From NCBI RefSeq assembly GCF_040717535.1, contig NZ_JBFEFI010000001.1:682001-746000 (forward strand): a DNA stretch of 64,000 nt, in the 5' to 3' direction. The notes under the pieces are model-generated. The model did not search any database. It had not been told where the DNA came from and worked only from the letters and a program-made list of their open reading frames with translations. Positions 56,076-64,000 of the stretch are shown here, piece by piece; position 1 is the first letter of the stretch; each line of letters opens with the position of its first letter. Source of the stretch: Thalassoglobus sp. JC818 (lineage in GTDB: Bacteria; Planctomycetota; Planctomycetia; Planctomycetales; Planctomycetaceae). Made by a program: the position numbers and the translations under genes.

Positions 56076-58304
56076 ATGTTATTGAATAAGAAATCAATGG
56101 CTGCAATTGCAGCTTTAGTGATGCTGACATTCTCCACGTCCGAACTGTTGGCAATCGGAATTCGCGGTGGTGGAGGTGGCGGAAGCCGCGGAGGAAGCAG
56201 TCGCCCCAGTGGTGGAGGCTCTCGTGGCGGAGGCGGATCGAGTCGTCTCGGCGGCGGTGGATCACGACCATCCTCTCGGCCCAGCACTCCAAAACTCGGA
56301 GGCGGCGGTGGCGGAAGCCGCCCGAACATCAGTCGCCCCAGCGGTGGAGGAAGTCGTCCGAGTATCAGTCGACCATCAGTCAGCCGACCGAGCCCAAGTC
56401 GGCCCAGCCCATCTCGCCCAAGTCCGTCCAGACCCAGCCCGTCACGTCCAAGTTTTGGGTCGGGATCGGGATCACGACCGTCGCTTGACCGTCCGACAGC
56501 TTCGCGACCAAGTCCAAGTCGGCCATCAATTCCAAGTCGACCGAGTGGTGGATTAAAACCATCGACTCGACCCTCAACACCGAGCACGAGACCAGGATCC
56601 AGCCGCCCGAGCTTCGGGAATATCGGAAGCGGAAACCGGCCCGACATTTCTCGTCCCGGGTCTGGCAGCCGACCATCGACCCGTCCCAGCTTTCCAAGTA
56701 TTGGCGGAGGAAGCGGCAGCCGACCTTCAACTCGTCCCGGAATCGATTTAGCCGATCGTCCTGGAAGTGGAAGTCGACCCGGCAGTGGAAGCCGACCAGG
56801 AAGCGGGACTCGTCCGACTCAACCGAGCCGTCCCGGCAGTGGCAGCAGGCCCGGCACGAGACCGACTCCCGGAGGGATTGGAGACTTTCTCGATCTGGAC
56901 CGACCCGTCCGTCCCGGCACACAGCCCGGCTTCACGCGACCTGGAGGAGACCGTCCGAATGTTTCTCTTCCATCTCGTCCTGGAGGAAATCAGCCGCCAC
57001 GCCCCGGCGGCGATCGACCAACGATCCTACCCAGTCGCCCCGGCGATAATCGTCCACCAGGACAGGGAGGCAACAGACCTCCACGACCGGGCGACGGAGG
57101 AGACCGTCCGACAATCCTCCCAGGCAATCCAGGTGATGGAGGAGATCGACCGCGACCCCCACGACCTGGCGGAGGCGGGGATGGAGACAATCGACCACCA
57201 AGACCCGGAGGCGGGGAAGACCGCCCCAGCATTCTACCTGTCGATCCTGATAACAACCGACCACGCCCGCCGCGACCCGGTGATGGCGGTGACCGACCTC
57301 GTCCACCACGTCCCGGCGGAGGGGGAGACGATGACCGCTTCCCAAATCGGCCAGGACGTCCAGATCGTCCCGGTTATCCAAATCGACCAGGGCGACCGGG
57401 TGGAGGAATCGACTTCGGAAATGTCCACTGGGGCAACAACAACATTATCAACAATCGTCCGACCTGGGTGAACATCAACAACAACCAGATCGTCAACATC
57501 AACAACCGCTGGAGTAACCAGATCGGGGGCATCTACAACTGGAACACGCGATACCCAGCACGGGCTGCGCGTTGGAACAATTGGGGAAATGGTGTCCGGA
57601 ACAACTGGTGGCACCACAACTATCACGATCATTGGTTCGACAACACATGGTGGTCCAGGCACTCATACAACTGGGGTGGTTGGCACTATGGCTACAGCCT
57701 CGGCTCGTACCCGGCCAATTACTGGTGGGGCGTGCCGACTTTCGCCAGCTTGACGAGTTGGTTTAATTGGCAGGCTCCAGCAACGACCTGGTCACAACCC
57801 GTTTACTACGACTACGGACAGGGCGGCAACGTCTATTACGACAACAGCACTGTTTACATCAACGGGGAGCAAATCGCTTCAGCGGACGAGTTCGCTCAGT
57901 CAGCAATGCAACTTGCAACAGTCGAAGCTCCACCGTCTGAAGAACAAGCTGCTGAATCGGAGTGGATGCCGCTGGGAACGTTTGCAGTTTCCACTGCTGA
58001 GGACGATGCGAATCCAATTCGTGTTTGCCAACTGGCGATCAATCGAGATGGAGTCGTTAGCGGAACGCTCTACAACAACCAGACCGATCAGGCATTCACC
58101 ATTCAGGGACGAGTCGACGAAGAGACACAGCGCGTGGCTGTCCGAGTTGGGGAGAGCGAGAACATCGTTGTTGAAACGGGTCTCTACAATCTGACTCAAG
58201 ACGAAGCTCCAGTGCTCGTTCACTACGGACCGGGAGACGTCGAAAACTGGCTGCTGGTTCGTCTGGATTACCCGGAAGACCAGGAAGATCCCGGAAGTCT
58301 GTAA
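56076..58304 (+). CDS. Arg/Pro/Ser-rich surface protein (planctomycete mu-protocadherin-like)
   Basis: 742 residues after AAGGAG. Signal peptide ALVMLTFSTSELLAIG. Residues about 25-260 are low-complexity repeats of Ser-Arg-Pro-Ser and glycine; about 260-445 are Arg/Pro/Gly/Asp repeats (RPGGDRP, PPRPGGGG); about 445-570 are rich in Asn, Trp and Tyr (GNNNIINNRP, WGGWHYGYSLGSYP); and about 570-742 form an ordinary beta-like domain. The arrangement matches proteins named mu-protocadherin-cell-surface protein in this phylum, a misleading name. The protein is probably extracellular or cell wall linked and strongly basic. It shares an operon with the SnoaL-like gene. Strong base composition opens several other frames within it. 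Confidence 0.8.
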   Translation: MLLNKKSMAAIAALVMLTFSTSELLAIGIRGGGGGGSRGGSSRPSGGGSRGGGGSSRLGGGGSRPSSRPSTPKLGGGGGGSRPNISRPSGGGSRPSISRPSVSRPSPSRPSPSRPSPSRPSPSRPSFGSGSGSRPSLDRPTASRPSPSRPSIPSRPSGGLKPSTRPSTPSTRPGSSRPSFGNIGSGNRPDISRPGSGSRPSTRPSFPSIGGGSGSRPSTRPGIDLADRPGSGSRPGSGSRPGSGTRPTQPSRPGSGSRPGTRPTPGGIGDFLDLDRPVRPGTQPGFTRPGGDRPNVSLPSRPGGNQPPRPGGDRPTILPSRPGDNRPPGQGGNRPPRPGDGGDRPTILPGNPGDGGDRPRPPRPGGGGDGDNRPPRPGGGEDRPSILPVDPDNNRPRPPRPGDGGDRPRPPRPGGGGDDDRFPNRPGRPDRPGYPNRPGRPGGGIDFGNVHWGNNNIINNRPTWVNINNNQIVNINNRWSNQIGGIYNWNTRYPARAARWNNWGNGVRNNWWHHNYHDHWFDNTWWSRHSYNWGGWHYGYSLGSYPANYWWGVPTFASLTSWFNWQAPATTWSQPVYYDYGQGGNVYYDNSTVYINGEQIASADEFAQSAMQLATVEAPPSEEQAAESEWMPLGTFAVSTAEDDANPIRVCQLAINRDGVVSGTLYNNQTDQAFTIQGRVDEETQRVAVRVGESENIVVETGLYNLTQDEAPVLVHYGPGDVENWLLVRLDYPEDQEDPGSL

Positions 58305-58388
58305 GAATAGTTTCACCGATCATCGACAGGGAATTTCCCCAACTGTGCTTCACTGACATTTCATTGTCATTAACCAGGAACTGAAGAA

Positions 58389-58979
58389 ATGATCTCACTT
58401 TCTACGTTCGCAAAACGCGTTTGCAACGCATCCAATTGTCTTGCACTTTTGGCTGTCGGAACTTTGTTCATCTCGGGCTGTGATCAAAAGCAGATGGAGG
58501 ACGCTGGAAACTCCGTCAAAGAAAGCGCCAGTGAACTCGGAGAATCTGCTTCAGATGCAGCTTCCCAAATGGGCGAAGCCGCTCAAAACATGAAAGACGC
58601 AATGGGCGAGAAATTCGCGGCAGCCTGGGATCAGGCGAGCGAAAAGCTGAAAGAGGTCGAAGGTGGCAGCGAAATGCTGACCAACATCAAAGACTTCTTC
58701 AAGAACGCAGGCGAATCACTCTCCAGCATCACTGACGAAGCATCCGCTGAGAACGCGAAAGCGAAATTCGCCGAAATGACAGAAACCGTCGAAGGCTGGG
58801 GCCCAAAACTCGCAGAAATGCCGGAAGAAGCTAAAACTGCCTTGAAAGGCGTCTTCGAGTCGGGCATCGCCCACCTCAAGACTCTCGTCGAAAAGGTCAA
58901 AGACAACGAACTGTATCAGGAACATGTTCAGCCACAAATTGATGCTTTGATGGAAAAATTGCACGCCCTCGCAGGCTAA
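58389..58979 (+). CDS. Small lipoprotein with apolipoprotein-like helices
   Basis: 196 residues with a lipoprotein signal: LALLAVGTLFISGC, Cys31 being the predicted lipid-modified residue. The rest is almost all amphipathic helix rich in Ala, Glu, Lys and Ser (ASELGESASDAASQMGEAA), like LEA or apolipoprotein-type repeats. No enzyme domain was recognised. It follows the surface protein by 84 bases on the same strand and could belong to the same envelope set. A strong hairpin and terminator follow. Confidence 0.75.
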   Translation: MISLSTFAKRVCNASNCLALLAVGTLFISGCDQKQMEDAGNSVKESASELGESASDAASQMGEAAQNMKDAMGEKFAAAWDQASEKLKEVEGGSEMLTNIKDFFKNAGESLSSITDEASAENAKAKFAEMTETVEGWGPKLAEMPEEAKTALKGVFESGIAHLKTLVEKVKDNELYQEHVQPQIDALMEKLHALAG

Positions 58980-58997
58980 TCCATCTGTAGCAAATTC

Positions 58998-59056
58998 CTC
59001 TCCTGACTTTCAGCATGCAGACGCAACCGATGGCGGTTTGCATGCCTGCAGGAGAG
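58998..59056 (+). other. Long structured hairpin after lipoprotein gene
   Basis: The outer stem CTCTCCTG / CAGGAGAG encloses an inner stem GCATGCAGAC / GTTTGCATGC (one G-U pair) with an asymmetric internal loop. It starts 19 bases after the lipoprotein stop and lacks a T tract. It may protect the mRNA end or be part of a small RNA. Confidence 0.5.
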
Positions 59057-59091
59057 ACCTGAGAAAAGAGCAATTCGCTCGATGATTTCAT

Positions 59092-59140
59092 GACGGGTTG
59101 TCGAAGATCCATGACGACAAATCGGCAACCCGTCTTTATT
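59092..59140 (+). terminator. Terminator between lipoprotein and metallopeptidase genes
   Basis: GACGGGTTGTCG at 59092-59103 pairs with CGGCAACCCGTC at 59123-59134 (one G-U pair), then TTTATT. It sits just 26 bases before the metallopeptidase start, so it either ends the upstream operon or attenuates the peptidase. Confidence 0.7.
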
Positions 59141-59165
59141 CAAATTTGTGAAGTGGAGCGAGAGA

Positions 59166-60023
59166 ATGCGTTGGGAAGGCCGTCGCGGTAGTGAGAACGT
59201 TGAAGACCGACGCTCAATGCGTGGACCAGTTGTTGCAGGTGGCGGAATGCTGGGACTTGTCCTGATTCTGATCATCATGTGCGCTGGTGGCGATCCGCGA
59301 CCAATCATGAATCAGATGCAACAGGCGCAACAGCAGCAACCTCAACAGGGACCGGTGGAAACCGATCCGGAAGAAGACAGACTCGCACAATTCGTGTCCG
59401 TGGTGTTGGCAGACACTGAAGAAGTCTGGGACGATTTATTCCGCCAGGATGGTGCCTCGTACCGAGCTCCAACACTCGTCATCTTCACAGGTGAAGTTGC
59501 ATCAGCGTGTGGGTATCAAGGATCGGCAACCGGTCCGTTTTATTGCCCGCTCGACGAAAAAGTTTACATCGACTTAAGCTTCTACGAAGACATGAAGAAC
59601 AAACTGGGCGCTCCGGGAGACTTCGCTCAGGCCTACGTCATTGCACATGAAGTCGGGCATCATGTGCAAAAACTTCTAGGGATCAGCGAACAGGTCTCCA
59701 GCCTCCAGCAAAGATCGAGCAAAGTCGAAGCAAATGAACTGTCAGTCCGTCTGGAACTGCAGGCAGATTACTTCGCGGGAGTTTGGGCTCATCACGCTCA
59801 ACAGAACTGGCAGATTCTGGAACCCGGTGACATCGAAGAGGCTCTCACCGCAGCCACTGCGATCGGAGATGATCGTCTTCAAAAGCAAGCTCAAGGGCGT
59901 GTCGTTCCTGAATCGTTTACTCACGGAACGTCCGAACAGCGGACAAGATGGTTCGTGCAGGGCCTGAAGAGTGGTGATATGAACGCGGGTAATACGTTCG
60001 AAATCCCTTATAGCCAGCTCTAG
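59166..60023 (+). CDS. Neutral zinc metallopeptidase, YpfJ family
   Basis: 285 residues from the ATG at 59166, with GGAG seven bases before; family members also begin MRW-x-GRR. One membrane helix (MLGLVLILIIMCAGG) at about residues 27-45 anchors it, followed by a Gln-rich linker. The active site is HEVGHH, His161-Glu162 with His165 as ligands. Further conserved motifs are FTGEVASACGYQGSATGPFYCP and ELQADYFAGVWA, whose Glu may be the third ligand. It probably cleaves extracytoplasmic peptides; true substrates are unknown. Length is normal for the family. Confidence 0.95.
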   Translation: MRWEGRRGSENVEDRRSMRGPVVAGGGMLGLVLILIIMCAGGDPRPIMNQMQQAQQQQPQQGPVETDPEEDRLAQFVSVVLADTEEVWDDLFRQDGASYRAPTLVIFTGEVASACGYQGSATGPFYCPLDEKVYIDLSFYEDMKNKLGAPGDFAQAYVIAHEVGHHVQKLLGISEQVSSLQQRSSKVEANELSVRLELQADYFAGVWAHHAQQNWQILEPGDIEEALTAATAIGDDRLQKQAQGRVVPESFTHGTSEQRTRWFVQGLKSGDMNAGNTFEIPYSQL

Positions 60024-60063
60024 TCTTTATCATCCATACTGAGAACCCGTGGTCCACTGAGTA

Positions 60064-60094
60064 CTGCCGGAATCGATTCATCGATGGCCGGCAG
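60064..60094 (+). other. GC-rich inverted repeat
   Basis: CTGCCGG at 60064-60070 and CCGGCAG at 60088-60094 flank two copies of ATCGAT. No T tract follows. It lies between the peptidase and the MscS channel and may be a terminator core or a protein site. Confidence 0.35.
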
Positions 60095-60229
60095 CCGCGC
60101 AGTTGGACACGTTGATGAGCTTGCACCAGCGACGGTTGCAAGTCCTTGATCAATTGCCTCGCTACACACGCTGTCTCGAACATCGTGGGGCATCAACCGT
60201 TCATTTTGACTCTTATTTCGAGGAATTAG

Positions 60230-61681
60230 ATGTTATCAAAAATCGTTCATGGACGATTCGACAGTCAGGAGCTTTCGCGTTTCGGTTTTGCAACTTTTTT
60301 GCTTCTTGGAATGTTATTCTTGCCTCCCGCGAGCATCCACGCTCAGGAAGCAGATTCAGATCCACCAGCGACTGCTACGAGTTCCGACGAAGAGAGCCCA
60401 AAGCCGACGACAACTGCTGATCCGGACATTTCGATTGAAAGCCTCGAACTGCTCGTTAAGCCGCTGACACAAGACGAGTTGGTCGTCGAAGCAGAAGGTT
60501 GGAGAGATTTTCTTAAAGACCAGGTCTCGGAAATCGCCAAGCTTCGAATCAATATCATCAACAAGAAAGAAGAAGAGGCTGCACAAGCAGAAGCAGGGAC
60601 TGCAGAGCCAACCGCCGAAGCAGATGCGAATGCAGACAACGCACCTGAAGCAGACGAAGACGGTGCTGCGCCTCAAACAGGTGAAAGCCTCGCAAAACTT
60701 CAGGACGAAAAGACTCACCTTGTCGATCGACTGAATGTCGTCCTCGATGAACTGGAACTCAAAGGAGGCGACGTTGAAACTTTCCGACAATACGTGGCAG
60801 CCCAGTCCGGCGTCGCTGTCGATGTGACAGACACTGCGACAACGATGGCAATGATTCGATCGTGGTTGGTTTCCGACCAGGGCGGAAAACGCTGGATGTG
60901 GAACATCATCAAGTTTCTGGCGATTCTTATTTGCTTCTACTTCGGGGCAACAATCATTTCGAATTTGGTTCGCTCAGCCGTTTCGCGTGTCAAAGGAACG
61001 TCTCAGCTGCTGGTCAATTTCATCGGGAAGTTCGTCAAGCAGCTGTTAATGATCGTCGGCCTGATGATCAGTCTGGCCGCCTTGGAAGTGAACATTGCAC
61101 CGCTCCTCGCAGCAGTCGGTGCGGCTGGTTTCGTGGTTGGTCTCGCTTTGCAGGGAACGTTGAGCAACTTCGCGAGTGGCTTGCTGATTCTCGGCTATCG
61201 CCCATTCGACACAGGCGACGTCATTGAAGCAGCTGGCATCTCGGGAATTGTCGATTCGGTCTCGCTCTTCTCAACTCACATCCGAACCTTCGACAACAAA
61301 CTCATGATTGTCCCCAACAATGAAATCTGGGGCGGGACAATCACCAATGCAACCGCGAGTCAAACTCGCCGAGTCGATATGGTCTTCGGAATTGGCTACG
61401 ACGATGACATTCATCAGGCGAAGACCATTCTGGAAGAACTCGTCAACGAACACGAACTCGTCCTGAAAGATCCAGCACCAGTCGTCAAGCTGAACGAACT
61501 GGCTGACTCGTCGCTGAACTTCATTGTTCGCCCCTGGACGAAAACCGGTGACTACTGGACCGTTTATTGGGACCTGACAACCGCAGTCAAAGAGCGATTC
61601 GATCAAGCTGGAATCTCCATCCCGTATCCACAACGCGACGTTCACGTTTATCAAGAAAACGGAAAATCTGAGAACGCCTAA
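60230..61681 (+). CDS. MscS family mechanosensitive ion channel
   Basis: 483 residues after GAGG at good spacing. Signal peptide ATFLLLGMLFLPPASIHAQE. Residues about 40-200 form an exported acidic helical region with a Glu/Ala-rich stretch. Three membrane helices follow, the last carrying the pore pattern AVGAAGFVVGLALQGTLSNF that is characteristic of MscS. The cytoplasmic beta and alpha/beta domains have GDVIEAAGISGIV and VPNNEIWGG. The channel opens under hypoosmotic shock to release solutes. Size is larger than E. coli MscS because of the N-terminal part. A strong terminator follows. Confidence 0.96.
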   Translation: MLSKIVHGRFDSQELSRFGFATFLLLGMLFLPPASIHAQEADSDPPATATSSDEESPKPTTTADPDISIESLELLVKPLTQDELVVEAEGWRDFLKDQVSEIAKLRINIINKKEEEAAQAEAGTAEPTAEADANADNAPEADEDGAAPQTGESLAKLQDEKTHLVDRLNVVLDELELKGGDVETFRQYVAAQSGVAVDVTDTATTMAMIRSWLVSDQGGKRWMWNIIKFLAILICFYFGATIISNLVRSAVSRVKGTSQLLVNFIGKFVKQLLMIVGLMISLAALEVNIAPLLAAVGAAGFVVGLALQGTLSNFASGLLILGYRPFDTGDVIEAAGISGIVDSVSLFSTHIRTFDNKLMIVPNNEIWGGTITNATASQTRRVDMVFGIGYDDDIHQAKTILEELVNEHELVLKDPAPVVKLNELADSSLNFIVRPWTKTGDYWTVYWDLTTAVKERFDQAGISIPYPQRDVHVYQENGKSENA

Positions 61682-61697
61682 TTTGCCTGCTGAATCC

Positions 61698-61735
61698 AAA
61701 GCCAGTTTGAGGTCACCTCAAACTGGCTTTTTTTT
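61698..61735 (+). terminator. Strong Rho-independent terminator after MscS
   Basis: A 16-base perfect inverted repeat (AAAGCCAGTTTGAGGT and ACCTCAAACTGGCTTT) with a minimal centre is followed by an eight-T tract. It starts 17 bases after the stop and is the clearest terminator in the window. Confidence 0.93.
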
Positions 61736-61866
61736 CGATACGCCCCACACGCAGTAGCATTCGCCGCCTGTCAAAACAGCAACGGTACAGAGTTGATCGG
61801 AAAGAACTGATTTCAGATCATTCAAGCGGAAGTTTCACAACCATCTCTTTCCGCTATCCAGAAAGC

Positions 61867-63231
61867 ATGCACGCTCACATGAATTTTTCTCGAACGCTTC
61901 TTGTACTGATCGCCGTGGTGATCAGTTTCGGTAATGACCAGCTTCATGCTTTTCAACGAACCGCAGAGGCGGTTTCTGTTGAACTTCCTGAAACTGACGA
62001 AGGACTTCCCGGTGCGGGGCCGATTCGTCGATATGACTGGTTCCGCAACCTCTGGAAGAGTCGGCGAGGCCAGTGGGCGAAAACACAAGCAGAAGATCAA
62101 AACGCCGTCGTTTTCCTCGGCGATTCGATCACTCAAGGCTGGGGGGACAAACTGCACAAGAGTTTTGGTGAGATGAAAGTCGCCAATCGGGGGATCTCAG
62201 GAGACACGACACGGGGAATGCTGATTCGGCTTGAGGAAGATGTTCTTTCCCTCAATCCGACAGGCGTCGTCATGCTGATGGGAACGAACGATCTGGAGGA
62301 AGGGGCAGACCCGAAAACCGTCGCTAGTAACATCCAGCTCATTCTCGAAGCGATTCACGCTCATCAAAGCGAAATGCCGATCATCATTTCGCTCGTCTTT
62401 CCGAGTTCCGAAACAAAGAAACGACCTTCCAACAAGATTCAGGAATTGAATCAGCTCATCCGCGAGGCAGCCCGCAACTTTGAACACGTCACCGTTCTCG
62501 ACACCTGGACTCTGTTCGCGAACTCCGAAGGGGACGCGAAAGTGGAAGAGTTTCCCGATCTTCTGCATCCGAACGAACTGGGTTACGAAAAGTGGCGCAT
62601 GGCATTGATTCCTCTGCTGGAAACGAATGGGCTTCTGGACGTTCCTGAGGACGATTTCGAATTGGAAGCGGGTTTCGAGTCACTCTTCAATGGACAAGAT
62701 TTGACAGGTTGGGGATTTCTGCCGACTCCTCCTGCGAACCCCAACCGAAAGCGGAATCCAAACGCTCCACACCGTCCGGAAGTCGCAGAAGCTGTCAGCT
62801 TCGATGGACTGACCGAGAGTTCAGATGGTCGTTACGTCGCCAAAGACGGCCGATTAATTGTGACAACGCCAATGGAAGGACGCCGAATTCAACAGCTGTG
62901 GAGTCATAAGTCGTTTCCAAATGACTTCACTCTCAAGCTTGAGTTTCGTGCAACTCCCAACGCTGACAGTGGAGTTTTCATTCGACAGCCACAGCTGCAG
63001 TGTCGCGATTACTTGTTGGCGGGACCATACAACTCTCTTCAGAAGTACCGCCCTCAGGACTGGAACGAACTCGTCGTGGAAGTGAAGGGGAACGTCGCAC
63101 GCTGCACTTGCAACGGTGAAGTCCTCGAAGAAGCCTTCGAGCTCCCAGCGACAGGACCGGTTGGTCTCGAAGGTGATCGTGGGCAGATTGAATACCGACG
63201 AATCCGAATCAAGCACGCTGGCGGAAACTGA
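61867..63231 (+). CDS. SGNH hydrolase fused to DUF1080 (3-keto-disaccharide hydrolase-like) domain, exported
   Basis: 454 residues, with an alternative ATG at 61879. Signal sequence RTLLVLIAVVISFGNDQLHAF. The SGNH part (residues about 50-260) shows FLGDSITQGWGD (nucleophile Ser), ANRGISGDTTRGM, MLMGTNDLE and HPNELGYEKW with the catalytic His. From about 265 the DUF1080 beta-jellyroll begins with SLFNGQDLTGWG, and includes SGVFIRQPQL and WNELVVEVKGN. DUF1080 proteins include 3-keto-glycoside lyases or hydrolases. The fusion probably deacylates and processes carbohydrates. It has its own unit between MscS and the STAS gene. Confidence 0.9.
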   Translation: MHAHMNFSRTLLVLIAVVISFGNDQLHAFQRTAEAVSVELPETDEGLPGAGPIRRYDWFRNLWKSRRGQWAKTQAEDQNAVVFLGDSITQGWGDKLHKSFGEMKVANRGISGDTTRGMLIRLEEDVLSLNPTGVVMLMGTNDLEEGADPKTVASNIQLILEAIHAHQSEMPIIISLVFPSSETKKRPSNKIQELNQLIREAARNFEHVTVLDTWTLFANSEGDAKVEEFPDLLHPNELGYEKWRMALIPLLETNGLLDVPEDDFELEAGFESLFNGQDLTGWGFLPTPPANPNRKRNPNAPHRPEVAEAVSFDGLTESSDGRYVAKDGRLIVTTPMEGRRIQQLWSHKSFPNDFTLKLEFRATPNADSGVFIRQPQLQCRDYLLAGPYNSLQKYRPQDWNELVVEVKGNVARCTCNGEVLEEAFELPATGPVGLEGDRGQIEYRRIRIKHAGGN

Positions 63232-63658
63232 GCCAATTCCCAAACCAACTCATTTCCCCTGAGTGACTTCAAAAGCTGATCTTGCTTGGGGGAATTTGAG
63301 GGAGCGATTCACGTTGATGCAAAGGCATTTTTGTCATTTCTGATGTTGGTCTCTTGATGCTCAACAATGATCTGGCGATGATTCAATCAGACGGAAAGAA
63401 TCAGAGACTTTGCTTTCTGTGACGTGAATCGCTTCTTCAGTTTTCGCGATTGCGTTTTTCAGAAGTTCAGAAGTCAATCTGTGCAGTCGCAATGGAGTGT
63501 CGGTCCCCTCGTTGACTCAACTGAGTCACAGTGAAAGTGGCAGCCTCTCATGAATGAAGTGAGGCTTGTAGGTGGACTGAGAGACTGCTGATGCATGCGA
63601 TAAACGATCTGTGACAACAGAACAGGTAACTCTTTCTCTTTGGCCTACGGAGCGACAG
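63232..63658. other. Intergenic region before the STAS gene
   Basis: 427 bases. A near-palindrome (arms TGACTCA and TGAGTCA around AC, 63513-63528) lies 130 bases before the STAS gene. No gene, tRNA or reliable promoter was seen. Confidence 0.4.
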
Positions 63659-64000
63659 ATGATTGAAATGATCGAAGAGGGCAATGGCAAAGTCATTGCA
63701 TTCAAGCTTTCGGGAAAGCTTCACGACGAGGACTACAAAACCTTCGTTCCAGCTGTGGACAATGCGATCGCTGAAAATGGAAAGACGCGAGTTCTGGTCC
63801 AGTTTCACGATTTCAAAGGTTGGGACGCCCACGCACTTTGGGATGACATTAAATTCGCTACCACGCACTGCACCAAGATTGAGCGAATCGCACTCGTCGG
63901 AGAAGATTCTTGGGAAAAATGGATGGCGAGCGTCTGCAAACCATTCACGATGGCCAAGATCCAGTACTTCGACGTCAGTGACATCGACGCTGCCTGGCGG
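63659..64000 (+). CDS. SpoIIAA-like STAS domain protein, 3' partial
   Basis: 114 codons from the ATG at 63659 up to the window end, with GGAG at 63649-63652. The sequence starts MIEMIEEGNGKVIAFKLSGK and contains DFKGWDAHALWDD, ERIALVGEDSWEKW and DVSDIDAAW, the F/W-G-W pattern of the SpoIIAA-like family. It resembles the protein at 20950-21342 in the same region order. The stop is outside the window but length suggests it is nearly complete. Function is probably protein or lipid binding. Confidence 0.85.
   Translation, partial: MIEMIEEGNGKVIAFKLSGKLHDEDYKTFVPAVDNAIAENGKTRVLVQFHDFKGWDAHALWDDIKFATTHCTKIERIALVGEDSWEKWMASVCKPFTMAKIQYFDVSDIDAAWR

Noticed and set aside
56060..57662. Several long frames on both strands inside the repetitive gene
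   Set aside because: The repeat composition keeps other frames free of stops; the surface protein frame has the signal peptide and the C-terminal domain.

Overview
The window looks like a piece of chromosome from a marine or freshwater member of the Planctomycetota, probably Planctomycetaceae-like. I infer this from family content, not from a marker gene. It carries three sulfatases, a PSCyt1/PSCyt2/PSD1 cytochrome protein paired with a DUF1501 protein, a Tat-exported Gfo/Idh/MocA oxidoreductase, DUF1080 and SGNH hydrolases, a CehA/McbA metallohydrolase, HEAT-repeat proteins, a PEP-CTERM protein and a large Arg/Pro/Ser-rich surface protein of the type often named mu-protocadherin in this phylum. 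Genes are loosely packed, on both strands, with long intergenic gaps. I see no tRNA, rRNA, CRISPR array, prophage or insertion sequence.

Layout. 1-6.4 kb: a WD40-type protein cut by the window edge, a DUF456 membrane protein, a B12-binding radical SAM enzyme and a dicarboxylate/amino-acid symporter. 6.7-14 kb: an ABC-2 export operon (membrane-anchored accessory protein, ATPase, duplicated permease) followed by a HEAT-repeat protein. 14-19 kb: a sulfatase with an extra C-terminal domain and a CehA-like metallohydrolase. 19.5-25.5 kb: an RsbW-like ATPase, a DUF6116 protein, a SpoIIAA-like STAS protein, thiC, a small lipoprotein candidate and guaA. 25.7-28.8 kb: a PiT-PstS fusion transporter and PPK2 polyphosphate kinase, a plausible phosphate uptake and storage pair. 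28.8-47.4 kb: a secreted hydrolase region containing a metallophosphoesterase, a GH32 fructan hydrolase, an esterase with its MarR regulator, an M14/GATase-like fusion, an EEP phosphatase, SGNH esterases, a sulfatase, the DUF1501/PSD1 pair and a Gfo/Idh/MocA protein. 47.8-53 kb: a membrane-anchored unknown, a fascin-like beta-trefoil protein in DNA of lower G+C, a sulfatase with HEAT repeats and a fatty acid desaturase. 53.8-64 kb: the PEP-CTERM protein, a SnoaL-like/surface protein/lipoprotein gene run, a YpfJ-type zinc metallopeptidase, an MscS channel, an SGNH-DUF1080 hydrolase and a second SpoIIAA-like STAS protein cut by the window end.

The cell described is a heterotroph that exports many enzymes (Sec, Tat, lipoprotein and PEP-CTERM signals) to strip sulfate, acyl and fructosyl groups from polysaccharides, and that also makes its own thiamine pyrimidine and GMP. 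No single, clearly new multi-gene system stands out. The strongest unusual items are the PiT-PstS fusion beside PPK2, the aspartoacylase/M14-GATase fusion, the near-perfect operator in front of the MarR gene, an attenuator-like leader in front of guaA, the fascin-like orphan, and several long perfect palindromes in promoter regions.
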